Positions 16,004 to 26,468 are shown, counted from the stretch's first letter. The stretch: DNA of 64,000 nt from Betaproteobacteria bacterium SCN2 (GCA_008923285.1 WBSG01000005.1:1-64000), one strand, 5' to 3'. Made by a program: numbers and translations. The notes: generated by a model not told the origin, from the sequence alone.

Positions 16004-18187
16004 TCAAGCGTTCTGCCGATTGCACCAGGCACGCCACATGCCGCGGAAGGCCGCCTCCAGGTTGCGCGCAAAGCCCGGCGCATCGCAGATGGGCGAAGCC
16101 AGCAAACGGCCGCGCAGTTGCGCGCGCACGGCGGCAAGCCCAGCACGATCTCCGGCAAACGCCGCCGCCTTCGCCACATATTCCGCCTCGTCCTGCGCAA
16201 TCCATTCCGGCATGCCCAAGGCATACAGGATGCTCTCGCCCATGTGCGCGACCAGCCGGTCGCCGCGCAGCGCCACCAGCGGCACCCCCATCCACAGCCC
16301 TTCCACGCTGGTCGTCGTGCCGTTATACGGAAACGGGTCCAGCGCAATATCCACCCGGTTGTATATCTCGATGTGCTCGCGCCAACCCAGCCGGCCGACC
16401 AGTTCGATGCGCTTGCTCTCTACCCCGGCCGCGGCAAAGCGCCGGCGCATGTCCGCCACCACCGCCGCTTCGTCGTAGGCGCGGTTCTGCAGCAGGAGAC
16501 AACTCTCGGGCACCGACTGCAGGATCTGCGCCCACAGGCGGATGACGCTGTCGTTGATCTTGTCCTGCCGGTTCAGGCAGCCGAACGTGACCGGCCCCGC
16601 CTCGCCCGCCGGCAGGGGGCCGACCTCGACTGGCAAGTCCGGCGGCATGAAGCACAGCGAGGTGTCCGGCAGACGCCAGGGCTTTTCGGCATATAGGCCC
16701 TCTTCCGACTCCGGAAACATCCTGGTATCGCCGATGATGTAGTCCATCGCATCAAGCCCAGTCGTGTCCGGATAGCCAAGATATGTCACCTGCACCGGCG
16801 CAGGCTTGCGCGCAAACACCAGCAGCCGGTTGCCCACCGTGTGCCCGGCAAGATCAACCAGTATGTCAATTCCGTCCAAACGGATCTGCTCCGCCAGCGC
16901 GTCGTCGCTCATGCGGCATTCGCGCCAGACGTCAAATCCCGCCTTGATGCGCTCGGTAAGGTCATCGCCTGTCCAGTGCACGGCGTAGGCATACAGGTCG
17001 AGGCTGCGCCCCTTCAGCGCGGCCAGCAGGTCGGTCATGAAATAGCCAACCGAATGGCGGCGGAAGTCGGGCGAGACGAAGCCCACGCGCAGGCGCCGTT
17101 CGGGCTCGGGCGCATTGGCGTGCGGCCGCCACGACGCCTGCAGCGGCGCCTCGAAACGCTCGGCGAACGCGCGGTGGCGCGCCGCCATGTCATGCGCGCT
17201 GATGGTGGGATCGTAGTGCAGATAAAAGAGCTGGACCGACCAGTACTTGCTGCTATCGGGATCGAGCGCCAGCGCCTTGTCGCCGTGGGCGCGCGCCTCG
17301 GCGTGCCGGCCCCAGCCATGCAGGGCCGCGCCCAGTTCATTGTGCGCCGCCGCGGATTCCGGCTGCAGCGCGAGCGCGCGTTCGAATTCGGCCAGCGAAC
17401 GGCCCTGCTGGCCGAGTTCGGCCAGTGCCTGGCCCAGCACCACATGCGCCACGGCGTCATCGGGCCCGATCCGTACCGCCTGCTCGGCGCATTCGGCCGC
17501 TACTTCGCCCTGCCCCAGAATGCGCAGTACATCGCTCAAGCCGGTATGGGCCTCGACATAGACAGGCTTGAGCTGGATGGCCCGGCGATACTGTGCCGCC
17601 GCTTCTTCCAGCCGGCCCAGACCACACAGCGCCGTGCCCAGGCCGTTGTGCGCCTCGGCAAGATCGGGACGCAGGCTAAGGGCTTTTTCGAAATGCGGCA
17701 GCGCGGCCTCGTAGCGGCCCAGTTCGTTGAAGACGCTGGCCAGGGCATGGTGCGCTTCGGCCAGCCCCGGCTGCAGGGCGATGGCGTGCTGCAGCCGCGG
17801 CAGCGCGGCCTCTGCCCGCCCCACGCTGGCAAGGCTCATGCCGAGATAGAACTGCACTTCGGCCAGGTTCGGCTGCAGCAGCGCGGCGCGCTCGAAACAG
17901 GGCAAGGCCTCGGCATGCCTGCCAAGCTCGCTGTAGGCACGGCCGAGGTTGTACAGCACGTCGATGTGCGGGGGCCCTGACTCGTAGAGCGGCCTCAGGG
18001 CCTCGATGCCGCCTTGCAGGTTGCCGCGCTGCAGCCGGGCCAGGCCCAGGTGGTAGCGCGCCGCGAAATTGCCCGGCTCCCTGGCGAGTATCCGTCCATA
18101 GCGAACCTCGGCATCCTTCAGGCGGCCCTGGCGGTGCAGGGCAAGGGCCTCGGCAAGCGCGGTCGATGTCGGTTGGGATGCGGGCAT
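16004..18187 (-). CDS. TPR protein with O-GlcNAc transferase-like (SPINDLY/GT41) domain
   Basis: 727 residues. The N-terminal half (about 15-325) is nine or ten tetratricopeptide repeats (GRYEAALPHFEKALSLRP type). The C-terminal half (about 350-725) is a GT41 glycosyltransferase: DLAGHTVGNRLLVFARKPAP with the conserved His, YLGYPDTTGLDAMDYIIGD, VTFGCLNRQDKI and LDPFPYNGTTTSVEGLWMGV. GT41 enzymes glycosylate proteins in the cytoplasm, often flagellin, adhesins or other secreted proteins. The start at 18187 (ATG) is chosen over a TTG at 18208. Target proteins are not evident nearby. Confidence 0.9.
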   Translation of the reverse strand: MPASQPTSTALAEALALHRQGRLKDAEVRYGRILAREPGNFAARYHLGLARLQRGNLQGGIEALRPLYESGPPHIDVLYNLGRAYSELGRHAEALPCFERAALLQPNLAEVQFYLGMSLASVGRAEAALPRLQHAIALQPGLAEAHHALASVFNELGRYEAALPHFEKALSLRPDLAEAHNGLGTALCGLGRLEEAAAQYRRAIQLKPVYVEAHTGLSDVLRILGQGEVAAECAEQAVRIGPDDAVAHVVLGQALAELGQQGRSLAEFERALALQPESAAAHNELGAALHGWGRHAEARAHGDKALALDPDSSKYWSVQLFYLHYDPTISAHDMAARHRAFAERFEAPLQASWRPHANAPEPERRLRVGFVSPDFRRHSVGYFMTDLLAALKGRSLDLYAYAVHWTGDDLTERIKAGFDVWRECRMSDDALAEQIRLDGIDILVDLAGHTVGNRLLVFARKPAPVQVTYLGYPDTTGLDAMDYIIGDTRMFPESEEGLYAEKPWRLPDTSLCFMPPDLPVEVGPLPAGEAGPVTFGCLNRQDKINDSVIRLWAQILQSVPESCLLLQNRAYDEAAVVADMRRRFAAAGVESKRIELVGRLGWREHIEIYNRVDIALDPFPYNGTTTSVEGLWMGVPLVALRGDRLVAHMGESILYALGMPEWIAQDEAEYVAKAAAFAGDRAGLAAVRAQLRGRLLASPICDAPGFARNLEAAFRGMWRAWCNRQNA

Positions 18188-18247
18188 TGAAAGGGGGATA
18201 ACGGGCAAAGCCGAATTATCGCCGGGCCGCGCGGCCCAGGCAAAACA

Positions 18248-18279
18248 TCAAAAAAAACGGGCTCCCGAAGGAGCCCGTT
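18248..18279 (-). terminator. Intrinsic terminator after the porin gene
   Basis: ACGGGCTCC (18257-18265) and GGAGCCCGT (18270-18278) form a perfect 9-bp stem with a CGAA loop. The A-run before it gives a U-run on the minus strand. Confidence 0.88.
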
Positions 18280-18307
18280 CAATACCGCTAATTTGACCTA
18301 AGTCAGA

Positions 18308-19435
18308 TTAGAAGCTGTGGCGCACGCCCAGACCGAAGCCGCTGACGGTGTCACCGGCGGAGTCGTTGGTCACGCGAGGACCTTGGCCCAGATCCCAGTT
18401 GCCGTTGTCGTCGTTGTCCAGACGGGCGTAGGTCAGCTGGATGGTGGTGCGCTTGCTCAGAGCGTAGTCCATGCCCAGGGCCCACATGCTGGCGCCGGAG
18501 TCATTGGTTGCGTCGAGTTCGCTGGCCTTCAGGTACTCGGCCTTGAAGGTCATGGCGCCCATGGTGTAAGCGGCGTTCAGCATCCAGGAGTAGTGGCCGA
18601 TGTTGTCGGCATTGTCGTCCATGTTTTCGTACATGGCGCCGACCTTCAGGTCGCCGAACTTGTAGCTGGCGCCGATCTTCCAGGCGTCACGATCGTAGCC
18701 CTCACCAGCACCCAGGCAGACTGCACCGTGACGGCAGGAGGAGTTCCAATCAACATCGTTATGCTTCTCGTAGGCGGCGGTCACGAACAGCGGGCCATTC
18801 GAGTAGGTGCCGGACAGGGAGTAGGCGTTGGCAGTGTCGTAGCCGCTGCCGCTGAGGTTGCCTTCATAGCCCATGACGTAGGCAGCCTTGAAGTTGAAGC
18901 CGCTGAAGTCGGGGGAGATGTAGGCGATGGTGTTGCCGGTGCGCAGGTCGAAGGTGCTGGACGGATTGCTGGCGGCGGCGCCCATGATGGCGTTGTAGTC
19001 ACCCAGGGTGCCCACGAACAGGTCCAGGGGGCCGGTGGCCATTTTGTAGGGGGTGTCGTGCACGCCGGCCAGGACGGTACCGAAGTTCTTGCTGGACAGG
19101 CCGACGAAGGTGTTGCGGGTGCCGGAGATGGCGCCAGCGTCGGACCAGTCGCCACCAGCGGTGGCCCAACCGTCGGTATTGTTGACGTTGCCGTCGGTGT
19201 TCAGGTTCATTTCGATCTGCCACACGGCGGACAGGCCGCCGCCCAGGTCTTCAGAGCCCTTGAAGCCGAAGAAAGAGTTGTTGTTGGAAACCATGCGGGT
19301 CCAACGGTCGTCGCCGTCGTTGACGCTTTCCACGGACATGTTGATCTGGCCGTAGACGTCGACGTTGGAGGTGGCTGCGAAGGCGGGGGCGGCGAACATG
19401 CCGGCCACGGCCAGGGCAATCAGTTTCTTTTGCAT
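18308..19435 (-). CDS. Gram-negative porin (outer membrane channel)
   Basis: 375-residue outer membrane beta-barrel of the betaproteobacterial porin family. Signal peptide MQKKLIALAVAGMFAAPAFA is followed by the first strand VDVYGQINMSVE. The family segments FGFKGSEDLGGGLSAVWQIE and NTFVGLSSKNFGTVLAGVHDTPYK follow, and the chain ends VRHSF, with the terminal Phe needed for barrel assembly. AAGGAG lies six bases before the ATG. It is a single-gene unit with its own promoter, a structured leader and a terminator, as expected for a very abundant protein. Confidence 0.95.
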   Translation of the reverse strand: MQKKLIALAVAGMFAAPAFAATSNVDVYGQINMSVESVNDGDDRWTRMVSNNNSFFGFKGSEDLGGGLSAVWQIEMNLNTDGNVNNTDGWATAGGDWSDAGAISGTRNTFVGLSSKNFGTVLAGVHDTPYKMATGPLDLFVGTLGDYNAIMGAAASNPSSTFDLRTGNTIAYISPDFSGFNFKAAYVMGYEGNLSGSGYDTANAYSLSGTYSNGPLFVTAAYEKHNDVDWNSSCRHGAVCLGAGEGYDRDAWKIGASYKFGDLKVGAMYENMDDNADNIGHYSWMLNAAYTMGAMTFKAEYLKASELDATNDSGASMWALGMDYALSKRTTIQLTYARLDNDDNGNWDLGQGPRVTNDSAGDTVSGFGLGVRHSF

Positions 19436-19464
19436 TACATTCTCCTTTTACAGAATTTTTTGAA

Positions 19465-19528
19465 AGCTCTGCAGAGCTGTCCGAAATTGGACAGAGCAAT
19501 TATGGGCGGGGGGTGAGAGCCGGTTCAA
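19465..19528 (-). promoter_or_regulatory. Porin promoter and hairpin leader
   Basis: Minus-strand -35 TTGAAC (19523-19528) and -10 CATAAT (19499-19504) are 18 bases apart. The leader then carries two inverted repeats back to back: CTGTCC-6-GGACAG (19477-19494) and the 14-base palindrome AGCTCTGCAGAGCT (19465-19478). Hairpins at the 5' end may protect the porin mRNA, as in ompA, or be small-RNA targets. The rest of the 326-base gap 19436-19761 is A/T-rich, and I see no gene in it. Confidence 0.5.
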
Positions 19529-19761
19529 GGAAATGCCCAACACAGTCCGAAAATAAGCGCAGCGCATGTGGGTAAAAAGCCACGCTCAACTCTTTTTTCA
19601 AAAAAAGCCCTTTTTAATCAACATGTTGTTATTTTGTCGCATTCAATGAAAATTGTTGCACATAAACAACAAGGCGCGGTCACGAGGGCAGATTGGCTCG
19701 CCGGGGGTGGCCGGTGGCGCCCATTAATTAAGCACTCACTTCGGGAATTGGCCCGGTCTGG

Positions 19762-20062
19762 TCAGTTTCCGGCGAACAGCCGGGGCAGTTCGGCGCCCGG
19801 ATCCTCCGCACGCATGAAGGCTTCGCCGACGAGGAAGGCATGCACATCGTGCGCACGCATGCGGGCAACGTCCGCCGGGGCAAGAATGCCCGATTCGGTA
19901 ACGACGATGCGCTCGGGTCCGATTTTCGGCAGCAGGCCCAGGGTGGTGTCGAGGCTGACCTCGAAAGTGCGCAGATTGCGGTTGTTGATGCCTTGCAACG
20001 GGGTTTTCAGCTGCAGGGCGGCATCGAGCTCTTCGGCGTCGTGCGACTCCACCAGCACCGCC
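19762..20062 (-). pseudogene. trpC 3'-end fragment (duplicate)
   Basis: Encodes the last 95 or so residues of indole-3-glycerol-phosphate synthase ([18 protein letters not shown] ... [20 protein letters not shown]) without the first two thirds. From 19775 to 20062 it is nearly identical to 21280-21567 inside the intact trpC; I count about four differences in 288 bases. The two copies have different last codons: LFAGN here, LFQD in the intact gene. It directly follows the nucleotidyltransferase gene. It cannot make an active barrel alone and is a remnant of an insertion or recombination at the trpC 3' end. Confidence 0.85.
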
Positions 20063-20072
20063 GGTTCGGGCT

Positions 20073-21122
20073 TCAGCCAGGCATGGCCAGCCAAGTGCCC
20101 GCCTGGAGGTCCGGATAAAACCTGTCCAGCGCATTGACAGCCTGTCCTGCTCGCCGCACCCAGCCTTTCCCGCGCGACAACAGATCGGTCCACGCTTCGT
20201 CGATATCCAATTTTCCGTGTTCGCGGTAATACGCCAGCAGCGAGGCGGCCTGATGCAGGTCTTTTCCGGTCTTCGCCGCGAAAGAACCCTCCCGCTCTCC
20301 ATAAACCAGCAGCTTGTGCAGCGCATATCTCGCGGGGTGAGGAACGTTAACCAAAACAGCGCCCACCGAATTGAACAGGACTGCTTGCTGGACGTTTTCC
20401 AGCGAGAACTCCATGAACTTGAGCGGTTGCAGGGGAACATGCAATTGCGGATGCGTGAAGATCTCCTCACCCTTGCGGTGCGATACGGTCAGGAAATCCA
20501 GCCTGAACTCAGGCTCCTTCGGGTTCAGGTAGGTCGCACCCGATTTGCCTGACAGTCCGGACACCGGCAGGAATCCCATTTGCAGGGACTCTATCGCGCC
20601 GTGTGTCTTGACCTCGATATTGGATGGCAAGGCGAGCGATACGCGCTTTCCCGCGTGGGCGAAGTCGATGTCCTGCGTCTGCGAGGAATCCCCCCAGCGC
20701 AATCCAAGCATGTTCCCATAGGCAAGGAATGCATGTGTTCCAACCAGCACACCCCCGGCGCGGAAAAAACCGTATTCTGCCAACCGGGCGACAACCTTGA
20801 GTTGCCTAGGAAACACAGGCGTACAACCGAGAGCCAGCGCAGACCTGGACAGCGGGATCAGGGATTGAGCAACGCCTTGCTGGTCCAAACGGCCAATCAG
20901 GTTGCGCACCGCCGCATTGTCGGGCCCCACATACACCTGCCGCAACTTGCCGGAAGGCTCTGTGTACTGATAATACCAATATGCCCTAGCCTTGACAGTT
21001 TTCCGGGCAAAAGAGCCGGGAAGATCAGCTACCGAGCGCAGATGGTCTGCGGACAATGCGGCATCCAGCAATTGCGCATATGCAGTTTGGGCGGCGAGCG
21101 GCAACTCTTCAAAGTAGCGCAT
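20073..21122 (-). CDS. GSU2403-type nucleotidyltransferase-fold protein (NTP_transf_8-like)
   Basis: 349 residues. The centre resembles a minimal nucleotidyltransferase: GVLVGTHAF (about 124-132) as the glycine turn and TQDIDFA (about 149-155) with the paired metal-binding aspartates. The N-terminal third ([21 protein letters not shown]) and the rest fit the GSU2403-like family as I remember it; the function is unknown. It lies between the end of intact trpC and a duplicate trpC 3' end, so it is an acquired cargo gene. Its upstream region has two identical operator-like dyads (21132-21209). No Shine-Dalgarno is seen. A toxin-like or defence role is possible but not shown. Confidence 0.75.
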   Translation of the reverse strand: MRYFEELPLAAQTAYAQLLDAALSADHLRSVADLPGSFARKTVKARAYWYYQYTEPSGKLRQVYVGPDNAAVRNLIGRLDQQGVAQSLIPLSRSALALGCTPVFPRQLKVVARLAEYGFFRAGGVLVGTHAFLAYGNMLGLRWGDSSQTQDIDFAHAGKRVSLALPSNIEVKTHGAIESLQMGFLPVSGLSGKSGATYLNPKEPEFRLDFLTVSHRKGEEIFTHPQLHVPLQPLKFMEFSLENVQQAVLFNSVGAVLVNVPHPARYALHKLLVYGEREGSFAAKTGKDLHQAASLLAYYREHGKLDIDEAWTDLLSRGKGWVRRAGQAVNALDRFYPDLQAGTWLAMPG

Positions 21123-21131
21123 TTGTATTTG

Positions 21132-21209
21132 GTTATACTAGAAATTATTTCATCTTAGTATAACTGCTTGTGGCAAGTTATACTAGGATTTACAAAAAAC
21201 TAGTATAAC
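21132..21209. promoter_or_regulatory. Double dyad operator upstream of the nucleotidyltransferase gene
   Basis: Four copies of one 9-mer alternate in orientation: GTTATACTA at 21132-21140 and 21177-21185, TAGTATAAC at 21156-21164 and 21201-21209. They form two identical units, GTTATACTA-15 bases-TAGTATAAC, separated by 12 bases and 45 bases centre to centre. The block ends 10 bases before the start codon, so it covers the promoter. This is the pattern of cooperative repressor binding. Confidence 0.7.
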
Positions 21210-21269
21210 CAATACTAAGCTGCGGACGGACAAACGAAAAGCCTCGTCGGCCGGCCGTTGCCGAACCCC

Positions 21270-22061
21270 TTAATCCTGAAACAGCCGGGCCAGCTCGGCG
21301 CCCGGATCCTCCGCACGCATGAAGGCTTCGCCGACGAGGAAGGCATGCACATCGTGCGCACGCATGCGGGCAACGTCCGCCGGGGCAAGAATGCCCGATT
21401 CGGTAACGACGATGCGCTCGGGTCCGATTTTCGGCAGCAGGCCCAGGGTGGTGTCGAGGCTGACCTCGAAAGTGCGCAGATTGCGGTTGTTGATGCCTTG
21501 CAACGGGGTTTTCAACTGCAGGGCGGCATCGAGTTCTTCGGCGTCGTGCGACTCCACCAGCACCGCCATGCCCAGCTCGTGCGCCAGCGCCTCCAGCGCC
21601 TGCATTTCGTCCAGATTGAGCGCCGCCACGATGAGCAGGATGCAATCCGCCCCCATGGCGCGGGCCTCGTAGACCTGGAAGGGGTCGATGATGAAGTCCT
21701 TGCGCAGCACCGGCAGCGTGCAGGCGGCGCGGGCCGCCCTCAGGTATTCGGGGCTGCCCTGGAAATACTGGACATCGGTCAGCACCGACAGACAGGCCGC
21801 CCCGCCCTTTTCATAGCTGGCGGCGATCTCGGCCGGACGGAAGTCCGCGCGCAAGACACCCTTGCTGGGGCTGGCCTTCTTGATTTCGGCGATGACGGCA
21901 GGCTTGCCGGCCTCGATCCTTGCGCGGATGGCGCCGACGAAATCGCGCGCCGGCGGCTGCACCCAGGCCAGCGCCTGCATCTCGACGAAGGAAACCTGCT
22001 TCTGAACGGCAGCGATTTCCTCGCGCTTGGTTGCGAGGATTTTATTGAGAATGTCTGACAT
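21270..22061 (-). CDS. trpC: Indole-3-glycerol-phosphate synthase
   Basis: Ring-closing step of tryptophan synthesis, a 263-residue TIM barrel. Motifs include [13 protein letters not shown] with the catalytic Lys, [35 protein letters not shown] and VTESGI. Normally it directly follows trpD; here a GxxExxY gene lies between them. The last third exists a second time at 19762-20062. The C-terminus (LARLFQD) differs from that of the duplicate (LPRLFAGN), so the 3' end may have been replaced by recombination. Confidence 0.96.
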   Translation of the reverse strand: MSDILNKILATKREEIAAVQKQVSFVEMQALAWVQPPARDFVGAIRARIEAGKPAVIAEIKKASPSKGVLRADFRPAEIAASYEKGGAACLSVLTDVQYFQGSPEYLRAARAACTLPVLRKDFIIDPFQVYEARAMGADCILLIVAALNLDEMQALEALAHELGMAVLVESHDAEELDAALQLKTPLQGINNRNLRTFEVSLDTTLGLLPKIGPERIVVTESGILAPADVARMRAHDVHAFLVGEAFMRAEDPGAELARLFQD

Positions 22062-22071
22062 AAATAATTGA

Positions 22072-22098
22072 CCGCGGAGTTCGCAGAGGGCGCGGAGT
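22072..22098. repeat. Left inverted-repeat arm of the GxxExxY element
   Basis: 27 bases (CCGCGGAGTTCGC then AGAGGGCGCGGAGT), matching the reverse complement of 22486-22512 at 23 of 27 positions. All four differences are A/G changes. It lies 10 bases from the trpC start codon. Confidence 0.75.
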
Positions 22099-22105
22099 AA
22101 ACCTT

Positions 22106-22486
22106 TTAGAGATTGTTAGCCACACGCTTGATGCCATCGCGCATGGAAAGTACGTGAAAATTAAGCAAATAACCCAGTTTATAGTTCCCCAACCGCAGAT
22201 AGCTCAACAGTTGGGCCGTATGGATGGGCTGCAATTTATCAACCGTCTTCAATTCCAGCACTACACGATTCACAACCAAATCAAGCCGGTATCCTGCATC
22301 CAGTTTGACGCCGTCATAAACAATCGGCAATGGCAGCTGCCGCTGCACATCCAAGCCCAGTTTCGACAGTTCATGGTGAAGGCAGATTTCATATGCGCTT
22401 TCCAGAAGTCCGGGGCCCAAAGAGCTATGCACCCTGATGGCAGCTCCGATTGCCTGTTCCCCCACTTCATTCAAGCCATTATTCAA
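22106..22486 (-). CDS. GxxExxY protein (PD-(D/E)XK nuclease-like)
   Basis: 126 residues. The family name motif is GLLESAY (about 26-32). A nuclease-like core [16 protein letters not shown] (about 67-82) gives the D...ExK arrangement of PD-(D/E)XK folds. The start is a TTG at 22486 at the inner edge of the inverted repeat; a GTG at 22465 is also possible. The gene and both 27-base repeats fill the space between the trpD stop and the trpC start. This is unlike normal trp operons and points to insertion. Biochemical function unknown; I infer a nuclease role from the motif only. Confidence 0.82.
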   Translation of the reverse strand: MNNGLNEVGEQAIGAAIRVHSSLGPGLLESAYEICLHHELSKLGLDVQRQLPLPIVYDGVKLDAGYRLDLVVNRVVLELKTVDKLQPIHTAQLLSYLRLGNYKLGYLLNFHVLSMRDGIKRVANNL

Positions 22487-22512
22487 CTCTGCGTCCTCCG
22501 CGAACTCTGCGG
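22486..22512. repeat. Right inverted-repeat arm of the GxxExxY element
   Basis: Reverse-complement partner of 22072-22098 (CCGCAGAGTTCGC then GGAGGACGCAGAGT on the minus strand). It abuts the trpD stop codon (22513-22515) exactly. Confidence 0.75.
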
Positions 22513-23538
22513 TTAGCCTGCTTTTTTGCTGAATTCAATGTATTCGGTCAACCTCGCCCGTGCCGCGCCGCTGTCGATGGCGTGGCGGGCCTTTTCGATG
22601 CCTTCGCCGAGGGTGGCGGCGCAGTCGGCTACATAAATGGCGGCGCCGGCGTTGAGCAGGACGATGTCGCGCGCCGGGCCGGGCAGGCCGTCGAGCACGC
22701 CGAGCAGCATGTCCTTGGACTGGGCGGCGTCCCACACCTTGAGCGGTTCGATGCTGCCGGCCTCGATGCCGAACTCGCGCGGATGGATGGCGTATTCGCT
22801 GACTTCGCCGTCCTTCAGCTCGCCGACTAGGGTTTCGCCGGTGAGGGTGATCTCGTCCATGCCGTCGGAACCGTGCACGACCATGACGTGGCGGCTGCCG
22901 AGGCGCTGCAGCACGCGCACCAGGATGCCGACAAGGTCGGCATGGAACACGCCCAGCAGCTGATGCGGCGCGCCGGCCGGGTTGGTCAGGGGCCCCAGGA
23001 TGTTGAACAGCGTGCGCACGCCCATTTCCTTGCGCACCGGCGCGGCGTGCTTCATGGCCGAATGGAAATTGGGCGCGAACATGAAGCCGATGCCGACGCC
23101 GTCGAGACTTTGGCCGACCTGCTCCGGCGTGAGGTTGAGGTTGGCCCCCAGCGCTTCCAGCACGTCGGCGCTGCCGGTGGTGGAAGACACCGAGCGCCCG
23201 CCGTGCTTGGCGACGCGGGCGCCCGCTGCGGCGGCAACGAAGGCGGACGTGGTCGAGATGTTGAAGGTATGGCTGGCATCGCCGCCGGTGCCGCAGGTAT
23301 CGACCAGGTTGGCGTCGCTCGCCACCGGCACCCGGGCGGCGAACTCGCGCATGACCTGGGCCGAGGCGGCAATTTCGCCCACGGTTTCCTTCTTCACCCT
23401 GAGACCCATGATGATGGCGGCGATCTGCGCCGGCGTCAGTTCGCCGCCCATGATCTGTCGCATCAGCGACAGCATTTCGTCGTGGAAGATTTCGCGCTGC
23501 TCGACCAGACGGGCGAGCGCCTGCTGCACGGTAATCAT
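22513..23538 (-). CDS. trpD: Anthranilate phosphoribosyltransferase
   Basis: Transfers phosphoribose from PRPP to anthranilate. The 341-residue protein has the family glycine-rich PRPP loop [17 protein letters not shown] and the segment [21 protein letters not shown]. It overlaps trpG by 4 bases (ATGA), showing translational coupling. Its stop codon touches the inverted repeat of the GxxExxY element. Confidence 0.97.
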   Translation of the reverse strand: MITVQQALARLVEQREIFHDEMLSLMRQIMGGELTPAQIAAIIMGLRVKKETVGEIAASAQVMREFAARVPVASDANLVDTCGTGGDASHTFNISTTSAFVAAAAGARVAKHGGRSVSSTTGSADVLEALGANLNLTPEQVGQSLDGVGIGFMFAPNFHSAMKHAAPVRKEMGVRTLFNILGPLTNPAGAPHQLLGVFHADLVGILVRVLQRLGSRHVMVVHGSDGMDEITLTGETLVGELKDGEVSEYAIHPREFGIEAGSIEPLKVWDAAQSKDMLLGVLDGLPGPARDIVLLNAGAAIYVADCAATLGEGIEKARHAIDSGAARARLTEYIEFSKKAG

Positions 23539-24104
23539 CGCGTTCCCTTCAGGAAATTGGCCAGCAGGGCGTGGCCGTGTTCGGTGAGTATGGATTCGGG
23601 ATGGAACTGCACGCCCTCCACCGCCAGGTCCTTGTGGCGCACGCCCATGATCTCGCCGTCATCGGTCCAGGCGGTGATCTCCAGGCAGTCGGGCAGCGAC
23701 TCGCGCTCGATCACCAGCGAGTGGTAGCGCGTGGCGCGGAAGGGGTTGGGCAGGCCGTGGAACACGCCGACGTCTTTGTGACGGATCATCGAGGTCTTGC
23801 CGTGCATGAGTTCCTTGGCGTGCACGATTTTGCCGCCATAGGCCTGGCCGATGCTCTGGTGGCCGAGGCACACGCCCAGCAGCGGCACCTTGCCGGCGAA
23901 TGCCTTGATCAGCGGCACCGAAATGCCCGCCTCGTTGGGCGTGCAGGGCCCGGGCGAGATGACAATGCGATCGGGCTTCATGGCAGTCACGCCGTCGAGG
24001 TCGATCTCGTCGTTGCGGATCACCTTCACGTCTTCGCCCAGCTCGCCGAAGTACTGCACGAGGTTGTAGGTAAAACTGTCGTAGTTGTCGATCATCAATA
24101 GCAT
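23535..24104 (-). CDS. trpG: Anthranilate synthase component II (glutamine amidotransferase)
   Basis: Supplies ammonia from glutamine to TrpE. 189 residues. N-terminal [19 protein letters not shown], oxyanion motif [15 protein letters not shown], nucleophile Cys in [17 protein letters not shown], and the His/Glu pair in [14 protein letters not shown]. Two bases after trpE. It could also serve PabB, since no separate pabA is in view. Confidence 0.97.
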   Translation of the reverse strand: MLLMIDNYDSFTYNLVQYFGELGEDVKVIRNDEIDLDGVTAMKPDRIVISPGPCTPNEAGISVPLIKAFAGKVPLLGVCLGHQSIGQAYGGKIVHAKELMHGKTSMIRHKDVGVFHGLPNPFRATRYHSLVIERESLPDCLEITAWTDDGEIMGVRHKDLAVEGVQFHPESILTEHGHALLANFLKGTR

Positions 24105-24106
24105 GA

Positions 24107-25582
<1,476 letters not shown>

Positions 25583-25674
25583 GGCAAGTCCGTGAAAAAA
25601 GATGGTTGAAAGGCAAAACGTCGGTCAGGGCGTTCAGTTCCACCATCGGAAATTTTTCACGGCGCCTCGCATGA

Positions 25675-26373
25675 TCAGGCGGCTTTCTTCAACAGCTGGG
25701 CGGCATCGGCCAGGCTCGGCACCACGGCGTCGAGGTCGAGCTCTTGCACCGGACGGCCGCGGTTGTAGCCGTAAGGCACGCAGAACACCGGGCTGCCGGC
25801 GGCGCGCGCGGCCTGGGTGTCGTTGAGCGAATCGCCGATCAGCAAAAGTTCAGCCGGCTGCACGCCGAACACCTTGCAGGCGTGCTGCAGCGGCAGCGGG
25901 TCGGGCTTGCGGCGGGGCAGCGTGTCGCCGGACAGGATCAGTTCAAAGTAGTCGAACAGGCCGGTGGCCTTCAACAAAGGATGGGTGAACTGTTCGGCCT
26001 TGTTGGTGATGACGGCGATGTGCAGGCCCATTTTCCGGAAGGCTTGCAGGCCTTCGACCACGCCGGGGAAGGGGTGCGACTGGTCGGCCACGTGCTCGCC
26101 GTAATGCTTCTGGTAGCTGGGCAGCGCGCGGGCGAACAGTTCTGCATCGGGCTCGGCATCCATCTCGCCGGTAAGCACGCGCTTGACCAGGCGCGAGACG
26201 CCGTTGCCGATGTAGGTCTTGATGACCTCGCGCGAGGGGCAGGTCATGCCCAGCTCATTCATCATCAGTTCGGCCGCCAGCGCGAGGTCCGGCGCGGTGT
26301 CCAGCAGTGTGCCGTCGAGGTCGATGACGACGGCCTTGATATTGATCGGAAATTGCACGGTATTTTTCATCAC
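25675..26373 (-). CDS. gph: Phosphoglycolate phosphatase (HAD superfamily)
   Basis: 232 residues. HAD motif I DLDGTLLDTAPDL with the nucleophile Asp, motif II in VITNKAEQ, motif III RRKPDP and motif IV LLIGDSLNDTQAARAAG. Removes 2-phosphoglycolate, important in CO2-fixing bacteria. Placement after rpe is the classical gph setting. The MurNAc-6-phosphate phosphatase MupP is a close relative often annotated as Gph, and this genome has AnmK, AmgK and MurU, so that role is a lesser alternative. Confidence 0.9.
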   Translation of the reverse strand: MMKNTVQFPINIKAVVIDLDGTLLDTAPDLALAAELMMNELGMTCPSREVIKTYIGNGVSRLVKRVLTGEMDAEPDAELFARALPSYQKHYGEHVADQSHPFPGVVEGLQAFRKMGLHIAVITNKAEQFTHPLLKATGLFDYFELILSGDTLPRRKPDPLPLQHACKVFGVQPAELLLIGDSLNDTQAARAAGSPVFCVPYGYNRGRPVQELDLDAVVPSLADAAQLLKKAA

Positions 26374-26377
26374 TTCT

Positions 26378-26456
26378 TGAACAGGAAGGACATGAAGTCA
26401 GGAGTTGGCCTCCTTGTTTTTCTCCTCTTGTCCTCCTGCCCTGTTGTCCTCTGTTG
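26378..26456. repeat. Purine-rich inverted repeat (AGGACA family)
   Basis: Left arm 26378-26404 (GAACAGGAAGGACATGAAG). Right arm 26421-26456 reads on the minus strand as CAACAGAGGACAACAGGGCA then GGAGGACAAGAGGAGA. The pairing is imperfect. It fills most of the gap between rpe and gph. It belongs to the family also seen at 30721, 34493, 36757, 41413 and 42487. Confidence 0.5.
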
Positions 26457-26468
26457 TATTGGTGGGAT

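Noticed and set aside
14720-16696. 658-codon plus-strand frame
   Set aside because: Spans antisense to a sulfotransferase, coq7 and the GT41 gene, so it cannot be one real protein.
22072-22512. Classical insertion sequence at the GxxExxY gene
   Set aside because: No transposase, no target-site duplication that I can see, and the only gene is a small nuclease-like protein.
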